DNA of 64,000 nt from Vibrio cyclitrophicus (GCF_024347435.1 NZ_AP025480.1:2480001-2544000); one strand, 5' to 3'; shown: positions 40,004-49,596, numbered from the stretch's first letter. The notes: generated from the letters alone by a model not told the origin. Translations and numbers: made by a program.

Positions 40004-40663
40004 TTGCAAAATAAGCTAATCGTAAAAAAATTAGGCCGTCAGGATTACGAACCTGTGTGGAAAGCCATGCATAAGTTCACAGACGAACGCACGGAAGAAG
40101 ACGTAGACCAAATTTGGTTGGTTGAACACAACCCTGTCTTCACTCAAGGACAAGCAGGTAAAGCTGAGCATGTATTAAATGCTGGTGATATCCCTGTGAT
40201 ACAAAGCGATCGCGGTGGCCAAGTGACTTATCATGGTCCAGGTCAGTTAGTCGCTTACTTTCTGATTAACATCCGCCGCAAGAAATTTGGAGTTCGCGAT
40301 TTGGTGACTCATATCGAGAACCTCGTAATCAATACTCTGAAAGCTTACAATATAGATTCATCTGCCCGACCTGACGCTCCTGGTGTTTATGTCGATGGCA
40401 AGAAAATCTGTTCACTTGGATTGCGTATTCGACGTGGCTGTTCGTTCCATGGGCTAGCACTCAACGTCGATATGGACCTGTCTCCATTTCTTCGTATTAA
40501 CCCGTGTGGTTACCAAGGGATGGAAATGGCGCAGGTAAGCCAACTCGGCGGGCCAAGTGAACTAGAAAACGTTGAGCAACAGTTAATACAAGAGCTCGTA
40601 GAGCTACTCGGCTATGACCAAGTAGACATTCAGGCCACCAGTAACATTACAGCAGAAGCATAA
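40004..40663 (+). CDS. lipB: Octanoyl-[acyl-carrier-protein]:protein octanoyltransferase
   Basis: Transfers octanoate from ACP to lipoyl domains, first step of lipoate synthesis. 219 aa. [16 protein letters not shown] substrate loop, catalytic Lys in [12 protein letters not shown] and Cys168 in RINPCGY. TTG start with GAGGGAG upstream; a TATAAT at 39963-39968 is a possible -10 element. Four bases separate it from lipA. Confidence 0.95.
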   Translation: MQNKLIVKKLGRQDYEPVWKAMHKFTDERTEEDVDQIWLVEHNPVFTQGQAGKAEHVLNAGDIPVIQSDRGGQVTYHGPGQLVAYFLINIRRKKFGVRDLVTHIENLVINTLKAYNIDSSARPDAPGVYVDGKKICSLGLRIRRGCSFHGLALNVDMDLSPFLRINPCGYQGMEMAQVSQLGGPSELENVEQQLIQELVELLGYDQVDIQATSNITAEA

Positions 40664-40667
40664 AATC

Positions 40668-41633
40668 ATGAGCAAACCAATCCAAATGGAAAAAGGCGTT
40701 AAATATCGTGACGCTGACAAAATGGCATTAATTCCCGTAAAGAATATGCCTGCTGAACAGAAAGAAGTTTTACGTAAGCCAGAATGGATGAAGATTAAAC
40801 TTCCTTCAGACAGCCATCGTATCCAAGAAATCAAATCAGCAATGCGTAAAAACAACCTGCACTCAGTTTGTGAAGAAGCGTCTTGCCCTAACCTAGCCGA
40901 GTGTTTTAACCACGGTACGGCAACGTTTATGATTCTTGGCGCTATCTGTACTCGTCGCTGCCCTTTCTGTGATGTTGCCCATGGTCGTCCTGTTGCTCCT
41001 GAAACAGAAGAGCCGAAGAAACTGGCTAAGACGATTAAAGATATGAAACTGAAGTATGTAGTAATCACCTCGGTTGACCGTGATGACCTGCGTGATGGTG
41101 GTGCTCAGCACTTTGCTGACTGTAACCGTGAAATTCGCGAACAGAATCCAAACATTCGCATTGAAACACTGGTTCCAGATTTCCGTGGTCGTATGGACGT
41201 TGCACTTGATCTAATGAAAGACAACCCGCCAGATGTTTTTAACCACAATCTAGAGACAGCGCCGCGCTTATACCGTAAAGCTCGTCCAGGCGCGAACTAC
41301 AAGTGGTCTCTCGATCTGTTGAGAAAATTCAAAGAGCAGCACCCAGACATTCCAACGAAGTCAGGTGTGATGATGGGGCTTGGTGAGACGAAAGAAGAGA
41401 TCGTTCAAGTGCTGAAAGACCTTCGTGAACATGGTGTAACGATGCTAACACTTGGCCAATATCTTGCGCCAAGCCGTCACCACTTACCCGTTGAACGTTA
41501 CGTGCCACCTTCAGAGTTTGATGAGCTGAAAGAAATTGCTCTAGAACTAGGCTTCACTCACGCAGCTTGTGGCCCGTTTGTACGTTCTTCTTACCATGCA
41601 GACTTACAAGCACAAGGTATGGAAATTAAGTAG
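40668..41633 (+). CDS. lipA: Lipoyl synthase
   Basis: Radical-SAM enzyme inserting two sulfurs in the octanoyl chain. 321 aa. Auxiliary cluster cysteines C68, C73, C79 ([12 protein letters not shown]) and radical-SAM cysteines C94, C98, C101 (CTRRCPFC); terminal RSSYHAD supplies the serine ligand. Works directly after LipB on the same lipoyl domains. Confidence 0.98.
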   Translation: MSKPIQMEKGVKYRDADKMALIPVKNMPAEQKEVLRKPEWMKIKLPSDSHRIQEIKSAMRKNNLHSVCEEASCPNLAECFNHGTATFMILGAICTRRCPFCDVAHGRPVAPETEEPKKLAKTIKDMKLKYVVITSVDRDDLRDGGAQHFADCNREIREQNPNIRIETLVPDFRGRMDVALDLMKDNPPDVFNHNLETAPRLYRKARPGANYKWSLDLLRKFKEQHPDIPTKSGVMMGLGETKEEIVQVLKDLREHGVTMLTLGQYLAPSRHHLPVERYVPPSEFDELKEIALELGFTHAACGPFVRSSYHADLQAQGMEIK

Positions 41634-41657
41634 TCACGATTACTTAACTAAAAATAC

Positions 41658-41692
41658 AAAGGCGCTGACTATTATGTTCAGCGCCTTTTTTC
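41658..41692 (+). terminator. Terminator of lipA
   Basis: Stem AAAGGCGCTGA / TCAGCGCCTTT, then TTTTTT. Confidence 0.92.
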
Positions 41693-41731
41693 TATCTTGC
41701 AAATTCAGCTATACCTTCATATCGAAACAAC

Positions 41732-41756
41732 AAAGCCACTCCCTATGAGTGGCTTT
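41732..41756 (-). terminator. Terminator of the NSS transporter gene
   Basis: 10-bp stem AAAGCCACTC / GAGTGGCTTT, loop CCTAT; followed by TTGTTGTTT on the minus strand. Confidence 0.75.
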
Positions 41757-41805
41757 GTGCTTAACATTTCAAGTTCTGAGTGTTTAGGTTCAGATGAGCT
41801 CTGCG

Positions 41806-43167
41806 TTAACCAAATGAAGCCCAGATAACCGTCGCCACTAAGATTGGGCACACGAACTTCACATACATTGGCCAAACCTTACCAAACCAACCCAATTGGA
41901 AGTCAGGGCAACCTTGCTCAAGCTCTTTCACTTTTGAAGCTCGGCTCCATACCCAACCACCAAATAGGCAAAACATCAGTGCAGCAACCGGTTGAAGGTA
42001 CTGAGTCGCTATCATCGCAACCATTCCAAACATCGCGGCAAAGTTGTAAACAATCACCACACTGAACAGTGCAATAACACCACCAATCACCCAACTCGTT
42101 GGTGTTCGTCTGGTATTGAAACGCTCACTCACTAGCGCTACAGGCCCTTCCAGCATCGAAATCGATGAAGTCAGCGCGGCAATCGTTAGCAACAAAAAGA
42201 AGACAATCGCGAAGATCTGACCAAGTACGCCTAAACTGTCAAACATCAAAGGCAGAACCGTGAATACTAGCGTATCAGAGCTTAATAATGAGCCATCTTC
42301 AGCGTAGATTTGAACACCTTTTTGCATCGCAACAAACATTGCTGGCATCACAACTAAACCCGCAATAAAAGCAACAGCTGTATCAACTAAAGTAACGTTC
42401 ATTGCCATTTTTGGTAAATTCTCTTTCTTGCTTAAGTAAGAGCCATAAACCAACATTGAACAACCACCAATGGTGAGCGAGAAGAACCCCTGTCCCATTG
42501 CCGCCAGAATCAGTTTTCTATCCCACACTTTCTCGAAGTCTGGAACTAGATAATGTTTTAGACCTTCCATCGCGCCAGATTGCGTCATGATGTAAATAAA
42601 CAATAAACCAAACAAAACAAACAGCGCTGGCATCAAACGAGTCGACCATTTCTCGATACCTTGCTTAACACCGCCCTGAACAATCAAAATAGTCAGCACA
42701 TAGAATGCGACAGTGCCAAATACATTTCGCTCAACACTGAAGCCTTTAAACCAATCCGCAGCAGCCTCCAGACCAATCAGATCAGCGACAGCACCAATTA
42801 GGAAGCAGATCAACCAGCCACCAACAATACTATAAAATGCCAACACGGCGCTTGGCACACTCAACCCGACCCAACCGACAAACTCACCGACTTTCTTACC
42901 CAAAGGGCTAGTGGTCAACGAGCGCATACTATCGACAGGATTTGCTTGACCATGACGGCCAATCGCCATCTCAACCACCAGCATAGGGAAGGCAACTACG
43001 AAGATCATGATCAAATAAACAAGAAGAAAGGCACCACCACCGTTACTGGCAACTTGAGTTGGGAACCCCCAAATATTACCCAAACCAACAGCTGCCCCCG
43101 CCGCTGCCAAAATAAAACCTAAACGAGAGCTGAAATGCTCTCTTGAAGAGGAAGATTGTTGATCCAT
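41806..43167 (-). CDS. NSS-family sodium-dependent transporter
   Basis: Neurotransmitter:sodium symporter family; bacterial members use Na+ to import amino acids or related compounds. 453 aa with about eleven membrane segments. SRLGFILAAAGAAVGLGNIWGFP is the unwound TM1 with the Na+/substrate site; SNGGGAFLLVYL, FFSLTIGGCSMLVYGSYL and AALTSSISMLEGPVAL (TM8 Na+ region) are conserved. Substrate cannot be told. The Na+ gradient made by the nqr complex 8 kb away would drive it. Confidence 0.92.
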   Translation of the reverse strand: MDQQSSSSREHFSSRLGFILAAAGAAVGLGNIWGFPTQVASNGGGAFLLVYLIMIFVVAFPMLVVEMAIGRHGQANPVDSMRSLTTSPLGKKVGEFVGWVGLSVPSAVLAFYSIVGGWLICFLIGAVADLIGLEAAADWFKGFSVERNVFGTVAFYVLTILIVQGGVKQGIEKWSTRLMPALFVLFGLLFIYIMTQSGAMEGLKHYLVPDFEKVWDRKLILAAMGQGFFSLTIGGCSMLVYGSYLSKKENLPKMAMNVTLVDTAVAFIAGLVVMPAMFVAMQKGVQIYAEDGSLLSSDTLVFTVLPLMFDSLGVLGQIFAIVFFLLLTIAALTSSISMLEGPVALVSERFNTRRTPTSWVIGGVIALFSVVIVYNFAAMFGMVAMIATQYLQPVAALMFCLFGGWVWSRASKVKELEQGCPDFQLGWFGKVWPMYVKFVCPILVATVIWASFG

Positions 43168-43433
43168 ATTGCCCGCACAAAAATCAGTGAACTAGTTGAG
43201 GAGTACAGTAATAAAAAGCAATGATAGGCACAACTAATAAATGAACAATTCTCTAATTTTTACAATCAATACGCTATTTATAACCACATAGTTAACAAAT
43301 AACTGGTCTTATCGTTTACTGGATAACGACAAAACGAGATGCGGGCTAAGAAAAATAGAGTATCTCGAGTTAGTTGCTCGTGCGGCTGAACCCATAGATC
43401 CATAAACACCTACATCCATAAAGACACACATAC
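43168..43433. other. Intergenic region between the NSS gene and the yggN-like gene
   Basis: Carries the NSS gene promoter region on the minus strand. AT-rich and without gene; no operator recognised. Confidence 0.4.
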
Positions 43434-43461
43434 AAAAAGAGCACCAACCGGTGCTCTTATT
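43434..43461 (-). terminator. Terminator of the yggN-like gene
   Basis: Stem GAGCACC / GGTGCTC with flanking A/T pairs; the minus strand continues TCTTTTTGTATG. Confidence 0.85.
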
Positions 43462-43480
43462 CTTCATCGTTAAATTCAGA

Positions 43481-44275
43481 TTAAATAGTGAATACTTGAT
43501 AGTCTTTTAGGTTAGGGATGATTTCATGCAATTCTTTCTCTTGTTCTGCCATCTCATCAAGAGAATCACAGAACTCAGTGCCTTCCTCTTCCATTTGTTG
43601 AGCATGCTCTTTCATCCGCTCTTCAACTTTAAGCTTTAATTCAGCCATACTATCAGCCAATTCGGTAAGGTTTAAACCACCGTCTTGCTTCATCTTTTCA
43701 GACATCGCATTAAAGGCACTTGAGATAAACTCTTGGTTAAAGATCTCCTTAGCCTTTTCGAAATCTTCAGACCAGCCATTGGCCATAGAATCGAAACTGT
43801 CAGCCGGCAGGACTAACTCGCCATCTTTATAGTAACGAGACTCTAATTCAGCAAAGTACGTTTTCATTGATTCTTTTACATTATCAAACGACTCTGGAGA
43901 ATCTAGGCTGGCAGCGATGTCATCAATAACATCATTCGCCAAGGCTAAGCTGTCATTCGCCATTTGTTTTGCACGAGGCAAATACTCATTCATGCTGTCG
44001 CGGTATTTTTCAATCGCCGCTTGTTGAACGGCATCAAGTGCTACCTTTTCACCATGAATATAAAGATCGTTGTTGCCATCGAGAATCGCTGTATCACCGT
44101 TTACTTGATGGATTTCGACTTTTTGATCATCAATTCGTAATTCATTCTTCAAATCAACTCGACACTGGGAAGCAAAAGTTGGCAGGCTCACAAAAGAGAT
44201 TACCGCTGTTAACGATGCGATTAATACATTGTTTTTCGTAAATACACGGTTTTTCGTAAATACATTGCTTTTCAT
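43481..44275 (-). CDS. yggN: YggN-family (DUF2884) periplasmic protein
   Basis: 264 aa with a signal peptide (hydrophobic stretch VLIASLTAVISFVSLPTFA, cleavage after AFA-like T-F-A at about 35), so periplasmic. Mature part starts SQCRVDLKNELRI with a conserved Cys, then a predominantly alpha-helical, very acidic body with heptad-like regions (EELADSMAELKLKVEERMKEH) and a second Cys near EGTEFCDSL. Matches YggN/DUF2884 in length and pattern; function unknown. The signal peptide is preceded by a duplicated VFTKN segment. Confidence 0.75.
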   Translation of the reverse strand: MKSNVFTKNRVFTKNNVLIASLTAVISFVSLPTFASQCRVDLKNELRIDDQKVEIHQVNGDTAILDGNNDLYIHGEKVALDAVQQAAIEKYRDSMNEYLPRAKQMANDSLALANDVIDDIAASLDSPESFDNVKESMKTYFAELESRYYKDGELVLPADSFDSMANGWSEDFEKAKEIFNQEFISSAFNAMSEKMKQDGGLNLTELADSMAELKLKVEERMKEHAQQMEEEGTEFCDSLDEMAEQEKELHEIIPNLKDYQVFTI

Positions 44276-44362
44276 AACATCCTCTCATTAATCTGACTAA
44301 TGACTATACCCTTGGTTTATGCTTCTTTGTCAGAGAAACGTTTATATTTATTGGTCTAATAT

Positions 44363-44836
44363 TCAGTCAATCGATACCACTTCATAGAAAAATCGCTTAT
44401 CAGCAACCATGAACTCAACCTCATCACCGATTTCTTTACCCATTAGAGCCTGACCAAAAGGTGCGTTCACCGTTACGATAGCAACCTCATTATCATTCCA
44501 CGCGACAGAAAGTCCTCCGACTCTTGGCCCAATGAAAAAGTGTTTACATTCATCATTTTCGTCAATAACCACAACATAGCTGCTTACTGCAATCTTTTCA
44601 CTGTCTCGTAAGACGAGATTTCGGTAGCACTGGATATCATCTTCACACTCCTGCACTCGCATCGCTTGACCATGGGCAAGATATGAAGCTTCTAGTGCCA
44701 ATGTATCGTACTTATGCTCAGGTACTGTCTCTTCATCTGTCGCAGCGTCAATGGCGCGTTGAGTCGCAGATTGTGCGATACGTAATCGGGATTCAAGTTG
44801 CTCTATGATTATTTGTAGAAGCTCAGACTTATTCAT
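44363..44836 (-). CDS. GreA/GreB-like elongation factor paralogue
   Basis: 157 aa. N-terminal antiparallel coiled coil (about residues 1-75) and a C-terminal FKBP-like domain (VIFG-like VVVIDENDE, then VNAPFGQALMGKEIGDEVEFMV, the signature PxGxALLGKxxGD of GreA/B). True GreA has the acidic tip D-x-x-E-N-A-E-Y; here the tip reads E-T-V-P-E-H-K-Y-D, so the residues that supply catalytic Mg2+ for transcript cleavage are not clearly kept. It belongs to the GreAB-like group that begins MNKxxLL. May bind the RNA polymerase secondary channel with another outcome (inference). Confidence 0.75.
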   Translation of the reverse strand: MNKSELLQIIIEQLESRLRIAQSATQRAIDAATDEETVPEHKYDTLALEASYLAHGQAMRVQECEDDIQCYRNLVLRDSEKIAVSSYVVVIDENDECKHFFIGPRVGGLSVAWNDNEVAIVTVNAPFGQALMGKEIGDEVEFMVADKRFFYEVVSID

Positions 44837-44981
44837 ACTTTTGAAGTGCTTTTCTATAGGAGCTACAGAATAGAATTAGGTACAATCAGGTGCAAGACAT
44901 TTGATTCATAAAGCAGCGCTATCATCGAGAGGTGACCGCTTTAGCATCAATACGACACTTAATAACTCAGGTAGAGCATAA

Positions 44982-46916
44982 ATGATTGAGCAGAAGTTAA
45001 AACAAGTATTCGGATTCGACTCACTGCGTAATGGGCAAAAGCAAGTCATTGATAATGTTCTATCTGGACACTCTACTGCTGCGATATTCCCTACAGGCTC
45101 AGGCAAGTCGCTTTGCTATCAATTACCAGCACTAGAGCTACCACACTTAACCTTAGTGATATCTCCACTGTTAGCCTTAATGAAAGACCAGCTCAACTTC
45201 TTGCACAGCAAAGGCATAAGCGCGGCCGCCATCGAATCAAGCCAAGACAGGCAAACCGCCCAACAAGTGATGCAGTCGGTACGTAACGGAGACACCAAGA
45301 TCCTGATGATCTCGGTCGAACGCCTGAAGAATGAACGCTTTCGTCAGTTTATTTCCCAAGTACCGATCTCGTTACTCGTGGTCGACGAAGCGCACTGTAT
45401 TTCAGAATGGGGGCACAACTTCAGACCAGACTACTTGAAGCTGCCTCAATACCAAAAACAGCTCAATATTCCTCAAGTATTGCTGCTCACAGCAACCGCA
45501 ACAACATCTGTTATCCAAGATATGAAATCTAAGTTTGAGATCGCTGAAGAGCGTGTTGTGGTCACGGGTTTCTATCGTCAAAACCTCGACTTATCGATTC
45601 AACCTTGTGAGCAAACTAATAAGCTAGAAACCTTGTGTAATGTCGTTAACCAGGTATCTCAAGCGCCAACCATTGTTTATGTCACTCTTCAGCAAACGGC
45701 AGAAATGGTAGCTCAACAGCTTCGTAATGCTGGCATTAACGCCGTAGCTTATCATGCGGGTCTTAAGCCAGAAAATAGAGATACGATTCAACAACAATTC
45801 ATGAATAACGAAGTGAACTGTATTGTGGCTACGATTGCTTTTGGAATGGGTGTCGACAAATCAAATATTCGACGAGTCATTCACTTCGACCTACCAAAAT
45901 CGATAGAAAATTACTCGCAAGAGATTGGACGAGCAGGACGAGATGGTCAGCCATCTGAATGTATTTTACTCGCCAACAAGTATGGCCTAAGTACTCTAGA
46001 GAACTTTGTCTTTGGCGACACGCCAGACAACATATCCATTCAAGCGGTCTTAAAAGAGATATATGAAAACCAGAACATTGGTGCTTCTGGCACGAACCAA
46101 TGGGAAATCATGCTCAACCAACTATCGCGAGAGTCCAACATTCGTCAGTTACCGCTAAAAACACTACTGGTGTATCTCGAAATTGAAGGTGTGATTGAGC
46201 CTAAATACAGCTACTTTGCTGATTATAAATTTAAGTTCATTCGCCCTAAGCAGCAGATCACGGAGCAGTTTCAAGGAGAACGTCGACACTTCGTAGAAGC
46301 AATTTTCCAATGTTCTCCTCAAGCGAGAGTTTGGTGCCAAGTTGATTTCGATGCGTTGTGGACACACTTCCAGGCTGATCGTCAGCGTGTTGTTGCGGCT
46401 ATCGATTACTTTAATGAACAAGGCTGGATTGAGCTAGAAAGTAAGCAGATCACGGATGTGTATACAATCCACAATACCTCTGAAGATATGATGCAACTGT
46501 CGGAACGTCTAACTGAGCTATTTAAGGCGAAAGAAAACAGTGAAATCAACCGTCTTAACCAAATGCTGAGTTTCTTTGAAGGCGATACTTGCCTAAGCTC
46601 TCGTCTTGCGAGCTATTTTGCCGATGACAAAGCGCCAACAAACTGTGGTCACTGCTCTGTATGTCGAGGAGAAATTGCAATACTACCAACTGTCGATGTT
46701 GAATCGGTTGACGATGAGACTGTGATGACATGGATTCATGAGTTCGTATCTAAGAGTCAACAATTGATTACCGACGAAGCCATTACTCGTTTTCTATGCG
46801 GAATCGCCACCCCGCTTTCAACCAAGCTTAAAGCCAATAAAATGGTGGGTTACGGAAAATTAGAACAACAGCCATTCAGTGATACCTTAGCGCGAGTTAA
46901 ACAGCTTCCTAGGTAA
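44982..46916 (+). CDS. RecQ-family ATP-dependent DNA helicase (non-canonical)
   Basis: 644 aa superfamily-2 3'-5' helicase. FPTGSGKSLCYQLPA Walker A, VVDEAHCISEWGHNFRPDY (DExH plus the RecQ aromatic loop), LTATAT, FGMGVDKSNIRRVIH and QEIGRAGRDG motifs are all present. A zinc-binding module (C-LSSRLASYF...NCGHCSVC) and a winged-helix-like region follow, but I see no HRDC domain and the C-terminus differs from RecQ, so this is a second-type RecQ paralogue. Repair role likely; divergent from the GreA/B-like gene with 145 bp between. Confidence 0.85.
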   Translation: MIEQKLKQVFGFDSLRNGQKQVIDNVLSGHSTAAIFPTGSGKSLCYQLPALELPHLTLVISPLLALMKDQLNFLHSKGISAAAIESSQDRQTAQQVMQSVRNGDTKILMISVERLKNERFRQFISQVPISLLVVDEAHCISEWGHNFRPDYLKLPQYQKQLNIPQVLLLTATATTSVIQDMKSKFEIAEERVVVTGFYRQNLDLSIQPCEQTNKLETLCNVVNQVSQAPTIVYVTLQQTAEMVAQQLRNAGINAVAYHAGLKPENRDTIQQQFMNNEVNCIVATIAFGMGVDKSNIRRVIHFDLPKSIENYSQEIGRAGRDGQPSECILLANKYGLSTLENFVFGDTPDNISIQAVLKEIYENQNIGASGTNQWEIMLNQLSRESNIRQLPLKTLLVYLEIEGVIEPKYSYFADYKFKFIRPKQQITEQFQGERRHFVEAIFQCSPQARVWCQVDFDALWTHFQADRQRVVAAIDYFNEQGWIELESKQITDVYTIHNTSEDMMQLSERLTELFKAKENSEINRLNQMLSFFEGDTCLSSRLASYFADDKAPTNCGHCSVCRGEIAILPTVDVESVDDETVMTWIHEFVSKSQQLITDEAITRFLCGIATPLSTKLKANKMVGYGKLEQQPFSDTLARVKQLPR

Positions 46917-47011
46917 GCCAACTTCCATATTTAGATAAACCGATTAGGCTGTGAAGTCTAGTCGGCATTCAAACACCAGCACTTCTAAACTCAAGCTCTC
47001 AACGCCTTCCC

Positions 47012-48088
47012 CTAAAAGAAACTCAACTGACGCATTTGGTCTTTGGGTTGCAGCATTACGCTTAAACCAAGAAGGCGTATTTCTCGCCCCTGTTGTCTTT
47101 TCAGTATTTCACTTAACAGTTCTTTGAAGTGTTCGCGATCTAAAGAGGCGTGGATGTGTTCAATAGTGGTTTGTTGAAAATCAGCAAACTTGAGCTTAAT
47201 TCCTTGCTTGATAATCGCTTTACTTGGGCTGGCTTTTTCTAAACGAGTTTCAAGTTCAGGAAATAGCTTATCTTCTATCACCTGCCAACACTCAGCATAT
47301 GTTGATATGTTCTGAGTGAAGGTACGTTCTACGCCTACCGACTTTCTCTCTCGCTCAATGATAACTTCTCGGTCATCAATGCCGTGGCTACGCTTCCAAA
47401 GTGATGCACCTTGGCGGCCAAACCTCAGTAGTAAGTCTCGATAGTCAGATTCTTTAATGTCCTTACAAGTAAAGAAACCCGATTGATGCAGCTTCTCAAT
47501 ACTCACCTTACCAACACCGGGAATCTTTTCGAGTGGTAATTCGTCAATAACAGCTTGTACGTCTTGAGGCGGAATAACAAACTGACCATTGGGCTTGTTC
47601 AGATCTGAAGCCACTTTCGCCAAGAACTTTATTGGGGCAATGCCAGCAGAAGCCGTCAGGTTGAGTTCATTCCAAATATCACGACGAATCGACTCCGCAA
47701 TCAATGTTGCTGAACCAAGACACTGCTTCGAATCCGTAACATCAAGAAAGGCTTCATCCAAAGACAGAGGTTCAATGATGGATGTATATCGAGAAAATAT
47801 CTCACGAATCTTTTTAGAGGTCTCTACATAGACCGGCATCCTTCCTGGAACAACTAGCAAACCAGGGCACAGTTGTAGAGCTTTAGCTGTCGGCATTGCA
47901 GAACGAACACCAAACTTTCGCGCTTCGTAATTACACGTACTCAAAACACCGCGCTGTTTTTCATGACCACCCACTGCGAGCGGTCGATTCCGATAAGACG
48001 GGTTATCTCGCATTTCTACAGCTGCGTAAAAACAATCCATATCAACATGGATTATTTTTCTCACTTTCTCTTGGTCCGCACTACGCAT
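47012..48088 (-). CDS. dinB: DNA polymerase IV
   Basis: Y-family translesion polymerase. 358 aa. Catalytic D16 in HVDMDCFYAAVE, with Tyr21 at the steric-gate position, and D111-E112 in PLSLDEAFLDV; thumb HhH motif IPGVGKVSIEKL; the C-terminus QMRQLSFF is a beta-clamp binding peptide. An alternative GTG at 48064 (MRKIIHVD) also has a ribosome-like site, so the first eight residues are uncertain. A near-consensus LexA box sits upstream. Confidence 0.95.
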   Translation of the reverse strand: MRSADQEKVRKIIHVDMDCFYAAVEMRDNPSYRNRPLAVGGHEKQRGVLSTCNYEARKFGVRSAMPTAKALQLCPGLLVVPGRMPVYVETSKKIREIFSRYTSIIEPLSLDEAFLDVTDSKQCLGSATLIAESIRRDIWNELNLTASAGIAPIKFLAKVASDLNKPNGQFVIPPQDVQAVIDELPLEKIPGVGKVSIEKLHQSGFFTCKDIKESDYRDLLLRFGRQGASLWKRSHGIDDREVIIERERKSVGVERTFTQNISTYAECWQVIEDKLFPELETRLEKASPSKAIIKQGIKLKFADFQQTTIEHIHASLDREHFKELLSEILKRQQGREIRLLGLSVMLQPKDQMRQLSFF

Positions 48089-48111
48089 CTAGAAATAACT
48101 CAACCTTACAA

Positions 48112-48127
48112 CTGTATCTATGAACAG
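48112..48127. promoter_or_regulatory. LexA (SOS) box upstream of dinB
   Basis: CTGT-ATCTATGA-ACAG, extended on both sides to TACTGT...ACAGTA-like flanks (AACTGT on one side, ACAGTA on the other). Perfect for the CTGT-N8-ACAG core used by gammaproteobacterial LexA. Lies 24 bp before the dinB ATG. Confidence 0.9.
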
Positions 48128-48251
48128 TATAATCAATTATTCTCAAATTTAAAATGATATAGAGTCCAGCTCAACAGGTTTCACTTCAATAGCCACCTAC
48201 AATTCTGATAGTATTGTTAACGAGTATTTAGTCTATAAGTAGGGATCGCTT

Positions 48252-49502
48252 TTGAGTGAAAAAATACTAGTGGTAGAAGATAGCCGTGCATTCAGAAACT
48301 ACCTTTACCAACAACTTAAGAACGATGGCTATGACGTAAAGTTAGCCGAATCAGTGGCACAAGCGAAAGCTATCTTAGAGCAAGAGACAGACTTCTTGTG
48401 TGCGGTATTAGATTACTGCTTACCCGACGGTCAAGATGGCGAGATCATTGATTTAGTACTTGGCTACCAACAAAAGATCATAGTGCTCACTGGCATGTTC
48501 AACAACACACTTCGAGAGCAGGTGCTCGCTAAAGGTGTGCTTGATTACATCCTCAAAGACAGCATGTCATCGGTAAGTTATTTACTTCCTCTCGTCAAAA
48601 GAATCTCGAATAATCGACATCACAAAGCTCTGGTCGTAGATGACTCAACTGTGGTTCGTCGGTATATCGTGCAACTTTTAGAACATCAATACATTCAAAC
48701 GGTCCAGGCCGAAGACGGAGAACAAGCACTAAAGCTTCTCCGAAACGATCCTGATATTACTTTTGTCGTTACTGATCACGATATGCCAAACAAAGATGGT
48801 ATTTCGATGACCCGCGATATTCGAGTTCACCACGACCGTAATCAACTCGCGATTCTAGGTCTATCTGGCAGTGATGACCGCACCATGACAGCACGCTTCC
48901 TCAAAGCTGGCGCGAACGACTTCCTTTATAAGCCCTTTAACCAAGAAGAGTTTTTCTGTCGTATCCATCAGTTGCTAGATATGAAAGAAGCGACCAACGA
49001 GCTATTTCGACATGCCAACGAAGATGCCTTAACTGGCCTTTGGAATCGTCGTTACCTATTCAATCAAACATGTAAAGGTTGCGAGCAACGAAGCATCGCG
49101 ATGATGGATATCGACTTCTTCAAGAAAGTGAACGATACCTACGGCCATGACGGTGGCGATGCAGTGCTGATTGAAGTAGGAAAGATCATCAAAGACCACT
49201 TTAAAGATGACGTAGCGGTTCGTTTCGGTGGTGAAGAGTTTTGTATTCAATCATGTGGCCCATTTGAGGCCTTTGTCGAGAAGTTAGAATTAATGAGGGT
49301 TGCGATACAAAGCCAAAACGTAATGCATGATTCACAATCGATTAAAGTAACCATGAGTATCGGTGTTACTGACTTGGTTGGCAGTTTGGATGAACAAATC
49401 AAAGCCGCAGATGAATTGTTGTATACCGCAAAAGAGCAAGGTAGAAACCAGCTCATATTCGCTCGCAACAACCAACAAATTGAAAAATCGCAACTAAACT
49501 GA
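48252..49502 (+). CDS. Two-receiver response regulator with GGDEF domain (diguanylate cyclase)
   Basis: 416 aa, REC-REC-GGDEF. REC1 has E9/D10, phospho-acceptor D54 and K102; REC2 has D130/D131, D175 and K227; so both look phosphorylatable. The catalytic domain carries GGEEF at 326-330 with the expected Mg2+ Asp in MDIDFFKKVNDTYGHDGGD, so it should make c-di-GMP. The inhibitory I-site RxxD is replaced by FKDD (317-320), suggesting no product feedback. No cognate kinase nearby. TTG start with AGGGA upstream. Confidence 0.92.
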   Translation: MSEKILVVEDSRAFRNYLYQQLKNDGYDVKLAESVAQAKAILEQETDFLCAVLDYCLPDGQDGEIIDLVLGYQQKIIVLTGMFNNTLREQVLAKGVLDYILKDSMSSVSYLLPLVKRISNNRHHKALVVDDSTVVRRYIVQLLEHQYIQTVQAEDGEQALKLLRNDPDITFVVTDHDMPNKDGISMTRDIRVHHDRNQLAILGLSGSDDRTMTARFLKAGANDFLYKPFNQEEFFCRIHQLLDMKEATNELFRHANEDALTGLWNRRYLFNQTCKGCEQRSIAMMDIDFFKKVNDTYGHDGGDAVLIEVGKIIKDHFKDDVAVRFGGEEFCIQSCGPFEAFVEKLELMRVAIQSQNVMHDSQSIKVTMSIGVTDLVGSLDEQIKAADELLYTAKEQGRNQLIFARNNQQIEKSQLN

Positions 49503-49515
49503 CTCAACCAAAACA

Positions 49516-49548
49516 AAAGAGCTCAAGACCATTGGCCTTGAGCTCTTT
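49516..49548. terminator. Convergent terminator between the GGDEF gene and nqrM
   Basis: Perfect 12-bp stem AAAGAGCTCAAG / CTTGAGCTCTTT, loop ACCATTGGC; A-rich left, T-containing right flank. Confidence 0.85.
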
Positions 49549-49596
49549 GCATTTTAAGGAGCTCGGTGACACCAGCTCCAGAATCAATATCGCAAA

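Noticed and set aside
48240..49502. Prophage or defence island in the 41.8-50.9 kb accessory-looking stretch
   Set aside because: All genes there are ordinary chromosomal families; no integrase, transposase, toxin or restriction gene is present.
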